Source: Odobenus rosmarus divergens (Eukaryota; Chordata; Mammalia; Carnivora; Odobenidae). From it: DNA of 64,000 bases. The stretch is taken from positions 48,452 through 112,451 of the forward strand of contig NW_004451506.1 of assembly GCF_000321225.1 (NCBI RefSeq). Direction: 5' to 3'. The position numbers and the translations under genes are program-made. The stretch's first letter is position 1. Each line of letters opens with the position of its first letter. Shown piece after piece: positions 22,808 to 35,069 of the stretch. The notes beneath the pieces were generated by a model. That model was not told the origin of the DNA and made no database searches. It saw only the letters and a program-made list of their open reading frames with translations.

Positions 22808-23011
22808 GTTTTTTTTTTTTTTAAAGATTTTATGCATTTATTTGACAGAGAGAGACACAGCGAGAGAGGGAACACAAGCAGGGGGAGTGGGAGAGGGAGA
22901 AGCAGGCTTCCCGCGGAGCAGGGAGCCGGATGAGGGGCTCGATCCCAGGACCCTGGGATCATGACCTGAGCCGAAGGCAGATGCTTAACAACTGAGCCAC
23001 CCAGGCGCCCC
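22808..23011 (-). mobile_element. CAN SINE, antisense, 11-bp target-site duplication
   Basis: Poly-T tail, GA-rich body and head ending 'gagccacccaggcgcccc'. tgtaatgtagt is exact at 22797-22807 and 23012-23022. Confidence 0.97.
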
Positions 23012-23349
23012 TGTAATGTAGTTTTTAACTACTGGTAAGAGGAAACATTTGCTTGTTTGTAAAATGAAAATAAACAGTTCTGGCAGTCAGGTGAAAGCCA
23101 GTGAAAAAATTCCGAAGACAGACTAGATAAAGCAAAGAAAATGCGAATCAGAAATGGATACAAAGGAGTTGAATTTGCCACCAACCAGTGCCAGACCTCA
23201 CGTGGAGTTCTACTGGACCACAGGGCCCGCTCCCTCCAAGCGCTTCTCGGTTTGCTCTGCAGACTGACATTTTTGATAAGGAATTTTAAGAGGTATCCCT
23301 CACTGCTGTCACTCTTACTGAAATGAAACTTTGTAGACAGGAATGCAGT

Positions 23350-23425
23350 AGTGAACTTCAGCTCACACTTACTTGGTGCTTATAATATTGTAAGGCGCTT
23401 CCATTTGAATGATCTCATTTTATTG
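23350..23425 (-). mobile_element. Probable MIR scrap, antisense
   Basis: 'cttacttggtgcttataata', 'gtaaggcgcttccatttg', 'aatgatctcattttatt' resemble the antisense MIR 3' part. Confidence 0.4.
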
Positions 23426-23429
23426 TCTT

Positions 23430-25790
23430 GGTAGGTGGTTGGAATATATAGCATCAAAATGTCTCAAAAAGCCTATCAGTTCAGCCCTGCTCTCCCTTCC
23501 ATCAGTAAACTATATACAATGCAGTTCCTTCGTGAAACAATAGCTATTACTTATATGGCCTCAAAGAGCGAGCACCTGATGTTCATGTTTATTCATTGTA
23601 TAGTATTTATTGTGATCATATCAATAAGGCACTGTTTCTCTGGGCCAGCTGCATGAGACACGGAAACAACTTTGTTTTATAACATTCTCTTTGTATTTGT
23701 TGTTGTTGTTGTAATGGAATTTGTCATATATGGTGGCTGTGAATTCTACTAAGGGTTTCAGACTTGGAGAGTGTATTTCCAAGACTCATTCCCTCTTTAC
23801 TTTCCCTGTGATGTGATAGCAGTTTCCAAAACGAGTCACACATTGGAATCACAAGTTACAGAGCCCAGGAAGAAATTTTACATTCCCCCCCACCAAGTGA
23901 TTCCGAGGACTTCCCAGATTTTAAAAGGACTGTTCTACGGAACATGTTTTATTTTGTTGTTGATTTGAGTTGAATCACTGTATTCTGAGGATTCCATCTG
24001 ATTCTTATTGTATTATTAGCGTAAAAACCTTTCCCCAGACAAAACTAAAGCCTAATCATATGAAAACCTCCCTTAGTAAGACTCTGTTTGTACTTGGACC
24101 ATTTGCTATAGGCCAAGTAATATCCTAGCATATAAAAAGTGTTTATGATGTCCGAGAAATTCTTAAATCCTCCTTATCGTCTATTCTTTCCACACACAAT
24201 CATTGAACACTGCTGAGGTTTGTGCTGTGAGCAGAAAGACAAATAGGATGGAGACCAAGCCCTTAAAGTGAGTGGGAAAATTACGGCTTGATTTTGTTGT
24301 TAATCCATTTCTCATCAAAATTAAATCTGGAATGGTAAATAGCACATATGAGTGAAAAACCAAGCAAATCTCATTCGCTGAACTCCTTCTATACAATTTC
24401 TTGCAGTTTAGCCACGAGACAATCACTAACACCCTAAAATAGGCACACTTAAGTGTGTGCATATGTGCACGAATGGCCTCGAGTGCTGGTCTTGCAAAGT
24501 CTCTAAGAAGGGACAATTTAAATTTAATTTGTAGAGTAACCTCCCACCTCCCAAAAAAGCTTTGATGTTGCACAATAGTTTGCTACCTAAATAGTTTTGA
24601 GTAGAGTTGTCTCTAAGATTGGAAGGCTGTAATCTCCTCTGTATAGACTGCACGATACATACCAGGTCCAACCCTTGAGAAGATATGCAGAGCAGTATGA
24701 AGCATAACACCTCTTGTGTGTAGAGTCACCAAACACCATCTTAAAAGGCCCTGCAGATAATGTTAACTGACTCCAGGGTCTGCATTCCTCCCCTTCTCTC
24801 TGATCTTTCCCTCCATTTTTTCCTCCCTCCCTTTGCTTTGAGCCTTCTGACAGCTAACGACTTGCGGTTACTTTGGGTTACAATATGTTACCCCCAATGG
24901 AAATCAGAAGCTTTAAATCAAAACGTGACCACTCTTGACCTCTGACCCCAGTGCCTCCCACCCTGCTGCTCCCCTCCATTTTCTGTCTCCATGGAACTGA
25001 ACAGCCAAGTGGAAAAATGGGAGCAGGCAAAGTCTATAGCTATTCACAGACCACCCCGCTCCCCGTTCCCCTCCCCCCCCAAAAGAGAGAGAGAGAAAGA
25101 TGAATGAAACTCATTCACCAATAAGCAGGAGATGAAGAAGAAAGCCTTATTGGCTGAAAAGCAAGCTAAGAAATAGGGAGGGCAAAAAACAAGGGGTGCC
25201 AGGAAAGAAATAGAGAGGAATAAGGAACCAGCATGGACCGCAAGTTGTGAGATCTCAAAAAGAAAAACCCCAAAGATGAAAAGCAGCGTTGCACATTTTC
25301 TTCCCCCAACTGCGTTATCTGCGAGGGGCCAACTGTTCCAAAACGAATGCCTGTCACTTGCATCACACCTTCTTACAACAAAAGCACCCAAAGAAGCACC
25401 AAAAGGAGAAGGCGCAGAGTCTCTGGGACTGTCTTTTCTCTAAGCACCGTGGTGGCACCCTGGGGCAGCTGGGAGATATGGAAAGAGAGTACCTGCCAGA
25501 GAAAGGGGAACCGAGAACTCCCCTCCAATCCCACGCTCATTCAGAGGAAGAGTTTTTACAAGGCAGAAAGCAAGTTATAGCCATGACAGCTGATGTATTC
25601 TTTGGGTTCCTTATATAGTCGATCTTTATTTCAACAGTCATGTCTCAGCAACTGGATGTGCCCAAGGTCAAACCGCCACCTAAGGGAGTGATCCAAATGA
25701 GACTGGCCAATGGCCTCCCCATCAACCAACTTGCTAACAGCACAGAGGTCAGCAAACCCAAGAGCATTTCCTCCCAATATAAGAATGTTA
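23430..25790. other. No gene seen
   Basis: Unique sequence with open frames up to 130 codons (minus strand, 24181-24573) that show no recognisable domain. 23830-23940 vaguely resembles a MER5 relic. Confidence 0.45.
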
Positions 25791-25793
25791 GAT

Positions 25794-25810
25794 GGGGGTG
25801 GGTGGGTGGG
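25794..25810 (+). other. Compact G-quadruplex motif
   Basis: GGGGGTGGGTGGGTGGG: four G-runs with single-T loops, a topology known to give very stable parallel quadruplexes. It lies in a 60-codon open frame that I do not regard as a gene. Confidence 0.7.
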
Positions 25811-26001
25811 AATCAGTATTAAATTCAGGTCAATCCCAAGATAATCTCAAGATAGAGCTTGATATTTCTGCAGCATTCACCATATTTCTCCTTCACCCAT
25901 GAGAGAGAAACATTTCCTCATATATTAATCATCTATCTGAAGAGCTGTTTTGTTTTTCCCATGTGAGTGCTAAGCTCTGAGATTAGCCCCCCAAAAGGTT
26001 C

Positions 26002-26276
26002 TCAATTTCTGCGCATCGGATGTGAGGGCGATCTGGCTGCGACATCTGTCACCCCACTGATCGCCAGGGTTGATTCGGCTGATCTGGCTGGCTAGTCGGG
26101 TGTCCCCTTCCTCCCTTACCGCTCCATGTGCGTCCCTCCCGAAGCTGCGCGCTCGGTCGAAGAGGACGACCTTCCCCGATAGAGGAGAGGACCGTTCTTC
26201 GGTCAAGGGTATACGAGTAGCTGCGCTCCCCTGCTAGAACCTCCAAACAAGCTCTCAAGGTCAATTTCTGCGCATC
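26002..26276. repeat. Target-site duplication pair around the 7SK insert
   Basis: The span marks two exact 16-bp copies, 26002-26017 and 26261-26276. The right copy starts with tcaattt, similar to the tccattt that follows in 7SK, suggesting microhomology at the priming site. Confidence 0.95.
26018..26260 (+). pseudogene. RN7SK pseudogene: 7SK snRNA retropseudogene, 3'-truncated and tailless
   Basis: The insert begins exactly at the mature 7SK 5' end (ggatgtgagggcgatctggc) and follows 7SK colinearly for 243 bases to '...gctctcaagg'. It then stops, about 90 nt short of the roughly 331-nt parent, losing the 3' hairpin bound by LARP7. By memory of the human sequence it carries about five substitutions and one 2-nt insertion. 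The functional RNA is a Pol III transcript that sequesters P-TEFb with HEXIM; its promoter lies upstream of the gene, so a retrocopy is not expected to be expressed. The perfect 16-bp duplication tcaatttctgcgcatc at 26002-26017 and 26261-26276 proves target-primed insertion. There is no poly-A tail. Confidence 0.95.
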
Positions 26277-27760
26277 ATGTGCAACATTGGGCAAGAAGAT
26301 GTTTCCATCACCCCTCAGTTCATTCCTCCTCCACCAAAGGGACCTTGGTCATATCATTATAGCTCGAAAGGTAGGAAACAGTCTCCCTCCTTCTTCATGG
26401 ACAGAGTCCAGCTACTTTCTAATAGAATTCTAAAACGATTTTGCCAGAAAATTTCACCTTAGTCCTCAAGAACTGTTTGCATGCCCCTTGCCACCTTTAT
26501 TTTGATCTCTGGTGGTGCTTGTCTAGCACTGTCAGATTTGAAGCATGAGAATGTGCCTGAAGGAGGTGAGGTACTGCCACAGGGAAACAAGAAGGATGAG
26601 GCAGATAGTAAAAGTGGCAAATCTACATGAGTTCGAATCATCAGGTGAAAGTTCATGCACTTCAAGTTCACTAACTTACCACTATGAAGAGCAAGGACCC
26701 TGAGCATCTCCGGAAGTCACAAAATGGGATGTAGAGATGAGTGTGGAAGAAGCCCTCACTGAAGAAACACCCAGAGGCTCTTTGCACTGTCACCAAAGGA
26801 CAGAGATGACCCTGCGGTAAATATTGGGGTGGGTGGTTACCCCTCCCCTGGGCTGTTCCCTTACCTCCTCCACTTCCAATTCTGCAGCTTCTCATGAAAA
26901 GCAGTGAAATGGGGACTAGAATGCAGAGGCAGAATGGATTCAATTCCTTTTGGGCCTCTGCCAGATTCTCATTAGGTCCTGGACATGTGAGCCAATGCTG
27001 ATTTCCATGGCTGATCTACCCTAAATCTGCCCTTCCTGAAACACTAGCCTTTGTCCTTCCAGTCACCGTCTCTAAATGGGGATTTGGGTGAGAGCAATAC
27101 CAAACGGACCGTCATTATACACCCATTATTACGAAATTGATGGGCTCTAAGTCTCTCTGGCTGAAAGCTCTGACAGGGTGAGATCACATCAGATTGTAGA
27201 ATCATGGCTCTCCCTGGTAAATCGGGTTACAAATGAGAGCTAGAATTGGGAGGGAGGGTCAGTAGGAGGATAAAGGAGGAGTGTTTTTCCTCAAATTCAC
27301 CTCACTTCATGCTGGAGTGAGAGGCCATCCATACTCACGAAAAGCTAATTATATAAATCAGATGCCCTGGCTGAGTTTCCAACCCCCTGAGAGCAGGGAG
27401 AGCTAGGAATAAATGAGGTCCTCTGCAAAATGAAAGAAACCCTTTGAAAAAATGCCAAAACCAATGGTTATACAGCTTAACTCACAAAATTTTTTTTAAT
27501 GGAAAAAAAGAAAAATCTGGACCAAGGATAACAAAAATAGCTGAGTTTTCATCTTCCAGCAGATTTGGAAATGTACTCTGCATTTGTTTACCTCATTGCC
27601 AGTATTTACCGGTCTTTACTTTGGCATCACTAAATATGACTCCTGAGATGCTTAGATTTCTAAATACATGCTCAAAATGAAATCTGACTTGTGTCTTAGG
27701 AAGATCACATTTATGTTAGGATGTCATGATAATAAACCATTGTTCAAGGAGGAGGCTAAC
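26277..27760. other. No gene or repeat recognised
   Basis: Unique sequence. Open frames are all under 95 codons. Confidence 0.5.
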
Positions 27761-27764
27761 TGTC

Positions 27765-27900
27765 GTGGGAAAAATCACAGCACTAAGAATGAGGGCTATC
27801 AACCTTGAAGTCTCTGCCACTCACTAGCACGCCATCTTGGGCCGTCGCTTCCCTTTCGAAGGTCTCAGATTGTACAGATGAAAATAATGGGATTGATGTA
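27765..27900 (+). mobile_element. Possible MIR
   Basis: 'ctctgccactcactagca', 'cttgggccgtcgcttccctt', 'tcagattgtacagatgaaaa' follow the sense MIR core order, with heavy divergence. Confidence 0.4.
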
Positions 27901-27904
27901 CACT

Positions 27905-28485
27905 AGCAACTAGCACCACTTGATCTATGATACCAAATATCCATACAGGCCACAAGTTGTCAGCACTCAGATGAACAACTGAAATTGAATCCAGGTATCA
28001 AGGGTGCACATGCCACTTAATTTGAATTTCAGGTTTTAAATTGGGGCTTTGATGTTGACATTTACCTTCTCTATGGATAGTCTCAGCCTCCGTGAAAGCG
28101 CATTCCTATTCCGTTCCCAACTCACCGACATGGTGTTCTGCAGCATCCACTGAGGTCCAGTGTCTGACAGCTACTTAATTCCTGACAATGTAAGTTCCTT
28201 TTTAGGGCAAGGCAGGAAAGATGCCTGGATTCCCGAGCCTGGCACCTATAAGTTACTCAATTACATTCGTTTATGAAAAAAGCCACTTAAATGTTTTTCA
28301 GAATGCCTCTAATTGGATGGAGGGCTTATTCACACTGGTTTTGCTTTCCAACAATCCATTTTCCTAATCTTTCTTTCTGACCAGATCAACTGATTAAAAT
28401 TAGTTGCCTGATTAAGAACTCAGACTAAACGTATAAGCATAAGTTGTCAAAATCATAGTGATATAAAGCGTGGAACAGATTACAG
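27905..28485. other. No gene seen
   Basis: Unique sequence, no recognisable feature. Confidence 0.5.
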
Positions 28486-28489
28486 AGAC

Positions 28490-28640
28490 CATCTGGTCTA
28501 CCCCATTTTTCAGAGCTACAAGACTAGGAGAGAGGAGATAAATTTCTTGCTCAAAATCATACAATCATATATATGGCTTGTGGTGGGGCTGAAATCAGAA
28601 TCCATATTTCAGGATACCTAAGCCAATTCTTTTTCTATTG
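28490..28640 (-). mobile_element. MIR-like relic, antisense
   Basis: 'ctaccccatttttcagagct', 'aatttcttgctcaaaatcat', 'tgtggtggggctgaaatcag' follow the antisense MIR/L2-class order. Confidence 0.45.
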
Positions 28641-28966
28641 TATCATATCCTGATTCTATTATACGTTTCTCTTATTTGAATATATATTTATATATAGTGT
28701 ATATCTACTCAATGTATACATATATAGCTTCAATATGTAGTTAAAATATTTATTTAATGTGGGCCATCCAGGTTGGTGTTTTCTGTGTGTAATATGGTTT
28801 ATAATTTTGTGATCACCATTCCCAGTGTGCTTTAACATATAGCATTCCACCTGATGATATCAACAACACTGCTCAGTAGGAAGAGATGCTGAATAACTGG
28901 GCAAGGTCACTGATAAAGGACAGAGTCAGGGCCAGAATATATCTGTGACACCCCTCACACCTCCCC

Positions 28967-28982
28967 CACACACACACACACA
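28967..28982. repeat. Short (CA)n
   Basis: Eight CA units after a C-rich stretch. Confidence 0.85.
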
Positions 28983-28984
28983 AA

Positions 28985-31055
28985 TGCCCTGCACAGCCAC
29001 TTCTACTCCTGCCCTTATCCCATGCACAGTGTCAGGGGCTAAAATGAAAGGACATTGCAAGGTTTGCTGTGTTCTTTGGAAGTGAGAAATAGCTTCATCT
29101 GTTCATGGGATCGCTCAACCATCTAGGATTATATCTTCTGCCCTCTTTTCCTCAAGTTACAAAATCCCTACTGAGAGACACACCTATGTCTTAGCAACCC
29201 TTCCCCCTCTGACTTACTTTTCTTATAGCCTATAAAATGTTTATCTAGCCTAAGGGGAAGAAGCTAGGTCTTCTTCATTGTTCAGTTAATTGTTATGGTT
29301 ACAACTTTTATGCCCTGAGTCCCCCATGGCTTTGAAAGCCCCCAAATTGATTGCTATTCAAAAGTCAAAAATTTTGCTCTTTTCTCATGATCTGCTATAA
29401 CCACTTCCTCTTGAGGGTTGCATGATGGTTTTGTGTGGCTGCTCAAGGGAAAAAGGGATAAAAGAAAACTGGATTTACAAGTAGGGCAAAAATTCAGTTG
29501 AGAACTAATTCCTCCATTGCACATCATTACTTCATAGAAATACATACATACTTATGTACACTCAGATATCCTACCAGTGGTGATTAGATTCTCAAATCAG
29601 CTGACCAAAGCCTATCGAAATGTCTAGAGAAAACAGCCATCTGCCTCATTTCCTTTTCGATGGTAGATTATGCCCAGTTGCTCATGAGTTCTCATGCTCG
29701 GACCTTGGGAAGGCAATATTTGTTAAAGATATCACCGTAAGGGCTCTCCATTGGGACGACCAGGTCACGACAGTTTATATGCTAAGATAGGTGAGGATTA
29801 AAATTTTCACAGCAAACAGAATGGCCAAGGATAAGGTACTCCCAACCCAAATTTCATCTCTCCAGTTCTCTCTAGCACATTGGCTTTCTGTAAGTTCCCT
29901 GGAACTCAGACACTATTCTGGGAGTTATAAAGATTAGGGAAAAGCATGAAAGTTTGAATCAATGGGCTATCTCTACATTTACTGGATTACCCTGAATTGT
30001 CTGAGAATGGTATTCTGCCATCTAACAGGCTTGGCTGGAAATTAAGTTACCTCTCCACCTCAGAGGTTGATTTATTCTATCAATTCAAATGGTCATAGGA
30101 AGCTGGGACTGAAAGAGAAAGTAAGATGATGGGACACAAAATAGACACTGAAATACATCCTAAAGCAAAGTGAAGAGAGTTGGATACAGTTTCTCGGGGA
30201 AATGGATGGTTGGAATGCCTAAGGAAACCAGTTTGTATCACTGATTGGCCATGTCACACAAAAGTAGATGGACCTGGTTTTCAGATGCAGGTAGCAACTC
30301 TGAAGCTCTAAGAAATCTTTAAAACTTACCAGACAACGCTGACCAGGGAGAAGGGCGATGTCTTCCAATCTGAAGGACAGTTTATTAATTATTGTCTATT
30401 TTTGGTGCCAACAGTTTTCAAAGCCAATCTTTAAATTATACTGTTGCAATCATTCTCCAGGGAAAGTGAGGTGTACAGCCACGAAGCAGCCAAATGAATC
30501 CATCCCTTTCTTTTTGGGGAGTCTCTGCAGTCTACACTTCTGAGGAGAGTTTCACCTGAAGGCACTTTCCTTGCTTTGCTACCAATGCCAGAGAGCAGGG
30601 TAAATGAGACAGGGAAGTAGGCTGTGGGATGCCTACTAAAATGGGAAGTGGAAGATGCTCAAAGACAAATATTGCTTGGTTTGACAGTATGTTTGCTTTG
30701 TGCTGTATACTGCTTTCCTTTACCTTCTGCTTAGTTATAATCTCTGCCCACTCTTTATCCTGGCTTTCCAATTCACTTTCACTACCTACCTTTGGAAAGG
30801 TCGTGGCAATTTAACTTGCTTTAAAAAAAATAATAAAAAAAAAAACTCCGCCACCCCTTCCTCATATTTAATGAAAAATAGAAGCTATTAACATGAGAGA
30901 GATTTTCAACATCTGGTCCATGAGGGAGACAAAAAAAAAAAAAAAAAAGTAGGGTTAGGAAAGGGCTAGAAAATTCTATTTCTTTTTATAAAAGTTTTAA
31001 ATATTAAACTTCAAATAGACTCATACCCTCGTTTAAAATAACTTACCACAAAACA
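28985..31055. other. No gene seen
   Basis: Unique AT-rich DNA with two A-runs (about 30815-30845 and 30932-30948). Open frames do not exceed 79 codons. Confidence 0.5.
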
Positions 31056-31059
31056 AATG

Positions 31060-31642
31060 CATAAAAGCCCTGAAACTATAAAACTCCCAGAAGAAGACAG
31101 GCTGTAAGCAATTTGACATTGGTCCCAGCAATATTTTTTTGAAGCAGTCTTCGCAAAGGCAAAAAAAAGTTAAAATAAACAAATGGGATTACATCAAACT
31201 AGAAAACTTTTGCACAGCGAAGGAAACCATCATAAAACCACAAGGTAACCTACGGAATAGGAGAAGATATTTGCAAATGATACATCCAATAAGGGCTTAA
31301 TATCCCCAAAATATAAAGTTACACAACTTAATATCAAAAAGGAAAAAAAAAAACCCAAACTGATTAAAAAATGGGCAGAGAGCTTGAATAGACATTTTTC
31401 CAAAGAAGACATGCAGATGGCCAACAGACACATGAAAAGATGCTCAGCATCACTCGTCCTCAGGGAAATGCAAATCGCAACCACAATGAGCTATCCCTTT
31501 ACACCTGTCAGAATGGCTAAAATCAACACAAGAAACAACAGGTGTTGGCAATGATGAGAAAAGGGAGCCCTTGTGCCCTGTTGGTGGGAATGCAAATTAG
31601 TGCAGCCACTCTGGGAAACAGTATGGAGGTTCCTCAAAAAAC
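31060..31642 (+). mobile_element. L1 ORF2 C-terminal-half fragment, truncated at both ends
   Basis: Sense ORF2 landmarks: 'caaatgggattacatcaaac', 'ggagaagatatttgcaaatg', 'gacatttttccaaagaagac', 'gaaaagatgctcagcatcac', 'cagtatggaggttcctcaaa'. It breaks off abruptly at about 31642 without a 3' UTR or tail, implying a later deletion. Frameshifts are present. Confidence 0.85.
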
Positions 31643-31644
31643 CT

Positions 31645-32325
31645 GTACCCTCTTGGAGCATCCCTCTCCTCAGGACTGGATGTTCATCATGCCCTGTCGT
31701 ACTGGCCTGGGCCCCAGGCAGATTTGCTGCTTGTCTCTTTAATCAGCTGCTGGGTGATGAGCAGCAGGTGGGAAATCACACGATGAAGGCAGAAGAATAT
31801 CTACTTTGAGGTCACTATCTTTCAGCTATACAACATAGCCAAAGTTTTCAGAAGGCTATATAATGCCCTAAAACATACAAATCCTAAGACATGCTCTCGA
31901 GAATAATGTCTATACTGAGTACTCCATTAACGAAAGCAAGTTCAGTGGTATCATGGCCCACTATTCTTCTCTACGTTTCTTGACCTACTCTGTTCCATGT
32001 CACCACTGAGATACCCACCGTTAATGAAAGATGGACATGTATAAAGATATTTATAGCAGAATGCAAAGTTGGCATTTTAGAAGTGGACCACGTCGTAAGA
32101 ATACAGACTCTATCTCAGGAGATTTAATAGGCTTAGAAGTCCAGGGCAATTATATATACAAATGTACGATATACACTATGCCTATTTTTATCTCGTAGGT
32201 CCAAACCCAACCTTCTTTATGCTGCTTTGTGATGCTCCAGGATTCCTTAGTGTTTTATTTTCAGTTATCTAGTTAACTAAATTTATAGTTAGCTAATATT
32301 TATATTCATTCTGTTAAAATACTTG
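31645..32325. other. Unassigned sequence, possibly a decayed LTR
   Basis: No gene seen. The right end runs into a primer-binding-site-like 'cctaattgatacagaaattg', so part of this may be an old ERVL/MaLR LTR. Confidence 0.3.
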
Positions 32326-32329
32326 GTAC

Positions 32330-32960
32330 AGTTTCTCTCTTGGCTGGTCCTAATTGATACAGAAATTGATAGCAGGCGTGAGATCAGGAATCAGATCCTC
32401 ATAGGCGGCCTTTAAGATTGGTTTGGTTGTGTCCTTGGGTTTGAACACAGTGATGGGCTCGCCACCAATGAAAAATAGCATGCTAATAATTATGTGATGC
32501 GACGGCATCACAGTTACTCAAATGAACACCTGTGGAGGACTGTGATCAAGTGCCTACTGAAGAAAGGTCTTGAGGGCCCAGAGGTTGCTGTCCTTGACCA
32601 TTATGTCATGGTATGAGCACTGTGATGCGAGCTGGATTCTTCTGAGTTCTCTGGAGAGATTACAGAAAGAAGTGATAAGCTCAATTCTAAATTCTTATCA
32701 CAAATCACTGAAGAGAACCTATTTGGCAGCCCTAAAGACTCTTAACCCTTATAAACTCTGGGCTGATCTCCCTGAAAATCAAGCACAGTATCTACGAGTG
32801 TGTGTTACAGAATGACAAACCACGTTGAAGTTAACAACTTGACCGATTCTCTCACGTGCCAGTCAGGACATTATTTGGGAAGTAGATTTCCCGAAATTTG
32901 AAAAGGGGAGATCTACCTGGGCTCTGACAAAAATACCCAGGCTCTTGAACCTCTCAGTTA
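32330..32960 (+). mobile_element. Decayed ERVL/MaLR-type internal sequence
   Basis: 'gatacagaaattgatagcag' resembles the region just after a MaLR/ERVL LTR. Downstream 'gattacagaaagaagtgata', 'ttcttatcacaaatcactga' and 'agcacagtatctacgagtgt' fit internal sequence of such elements. Stops and frameshifts occur throughout and no intact retroviral gene is present. The family call is from memory and tentative. Confidence 0.35.
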
Positions 32961-32964
32961 CTTG

Positions 32965-33480
32965 GAGCTTCCCTTTAGCGCCCCTCATTGACAGCTTCAC
33001 ATGGAGCCTTACTGGCAAACAGAAATGTGGTCTGCGGTGTCCCAGCCCCAGAATCCCAGGACAGAGAAGGGTGGGTGCGGAGCTGGGAAAAAAGAGTGCT
33101 GTACCCAGAACGTGTGAGCAGCTACGCCGTTACGTAAGTAAGCCCATTCTGCAGTTCTGTGATCTTGTCAGTCTCAGCCTCTGTTTCCACATTTGCATAC
33201 TGAAAAGAAAATACTGGACTCTGTGGTAGTTTCACCATGGTTGTAAGTAGTAAAATCCTATCTAGAACTCTAATATATAAAACGCATAAAAACAAGCTGC
33301 TCTGATTAGATCTTGTACCAAAACAGGAGACTCGCGCCTTGCTTCCCTCATCTACCGAGGTTCCTCCTCAGAACCCTACACCTCTACTGCATATAATCAA
33401 CTTCTGAAGGACATAATCTCTTCATACCCTTTTTGCTCTACAGGTCACTGAGGCAGAGATGTTTCTCTTCACGTCTAAGG
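32965..33480. other. No gene seen
   Basis: Unique sequence, no recognisable feature. Confidence 0.5.
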
Positions 33481-33489
33481 AAAGTATTC

Positions 33490-33560
33490 TTAAAGTGAGG
33501 TCCCCAGACCAGCAGTGCGCGCGACCAGGAGGCTTGGTAGAACATTCTCAAGGCCCTGAA
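33490..33560 (+). mobile_element. Possible MER5 fragment
   Basis: 'ttaaagtgaggtccccagac' then 'aggaggcttggtagaacatt' resembles a MER5 terminus. Short and diverged. Confidence 0.4.
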
Positions 33561-33564
33561 CTCC

Positions 33565-34440
33565 AAAGGCCTCTGCCCATGGCTCAGCCTCCCCCCTGGC
33601 TTGCTGTGTACCCTCGGGGCAAGGTGCTTACCCTCTGGCTTTCTATCCCTGAAATTCAGATCTTGAAGGCCTGCTCCAGAGCTAGGAAACACAATTCACA
33701 GAAGAAAATCACTTGGGGGCACAAAGTCGTGTTCCTGAGAAACTGAGAGCGAGGCCTTTTCCACGACTCCACATGTCAGGTGACACAAGGGGAAAAAATG
33801 TTATAAAGACAGCCCAGGGCCAGCTCGCATTAATAACGGGGTGGGGGGGGGCTCGAGGCTTTCAAACAGGAGGGGACTAATTTCAAAAAATGACGGCTGG
33901 CAGAGACCAGAGGACCGAGAGAGCCCCCAAGGAGAGTGCAAAGCACTTTCTTTGCTGTAGAAACTGGCCGGCAATTCAGCAAGAACAATAAGCAGGAGAC
34001 TAAAGGCCTCCTGGGGCACGTGGGGTTGCACAGTGGGTTCCCAAAGCATTACCTTTTCTACAAATGAGCCAGCTGCCAGATTTGGTAAACATCGTAAATC
34101 TCCAAGAACAGGGCTGCACTCAGGAGGTGACCCAGGTGTTTGATCATCGAGGATGCTGGAATATGCACGGCCAGCGCTGCTTGTGCCAAACGGGTCACAG
34201 CCGCCCCTCTGTGCTGCCCCGTTTCCCAGGCCCCCGCGTGGACCGGCTCACAATTCCCTGCTTTGTCTGTCCCCAAGCCTGCCTCTCCACCGGACAGGGG
34301 CTTCCTCTCAGTTTGGTGGACCCTCTCCCTCCCACCCACATGCCTAGCAGCCTTCATCAGAAACCCCATCAGTCAGCTCGAGCTTTCTTGACACCGAGCG
34401 AGCGCATCCATCACTTGCGAGGGGACACCTTACTACAGTG
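33565..34440. other. GC-richer unique sequence, no gene confirmed
   Basis: Overlapping open frames on both strands (up to 125 codons at 34064-34441) reflect GC-rich composition. None shows a recognisable domain. An oligo-G run sits at about 33843-33850. Confidence 0.4.
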
Positions 34441-34444
34441 AAAT

Positions 34445-34720
34445 AACTGTTTCTAGAGCACCCAATATGTATGTAGCGATGCCTTGTGGGGTACCATGCT
34501 ATAGGGAAATTTTTAAAATAGGCATATAGTTTATGGTCTTTTCAGGAAGAAGAGGCATCAACTGAGGTGAGTGACATAGCAAGTGTGGATAAGGGTCGAC
34601 ATGGTTAAGTACCCTTGGAGCTCGAGGAATGGATGGTCAGGTGGGCTGGAGGGTTTAAAGAAGACTTTCTGGAAGACATGGACTTGACCCTTTGTTCACA
34701 GGAAGTAATCTAGTGGCAGA
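34445..34720 (-). mobile_element. Probable L2, antisense
   Basis: 'aagaagactttctggaagac', with an upstream 'tatgtatgtagcgatgcc', resembles the antisense L2 3' half. Diverged. Confidence 0.4.
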
Positions 34721-35069
34721 GAGCCTGCTGGAGATAAACATCCTCAACGCGCCAAGAATTTCAGCATCTCGTCCTTCCCAATTTCAGCGACTCCAGACAC
34801 GTCCAACAACAGGATAGTCAGGGAGAATTACAGATTCCTCTAGATAGCATTTTATCACATGTGACTCCACATTCAATATTAATTTTTATTTATATCGGGC
34901 TCATCATACATAATTTTAAGGCAACAAATGATAGGCTCTACGCCTTTTAACTTTGTGTTCCTTTCCGGAGACCTGACACGTGGATGTGAAGGAACGGCCG
35001 CGGGCATTTCTGGAGGGCAAGCTCCTCCTCCGCCTCTCAGGTGTTTGCTTTCATTCATCCTGAGGCTGG

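Noticed and set aside
25640..25822. 60-codon frame with a Pro/Lys-rich start, just upstream of the 7SK insert
   Set aside because: Looks superficially protein-like but matches no family I know and runs into a G-quadruplex tract. No splice context was convincing.
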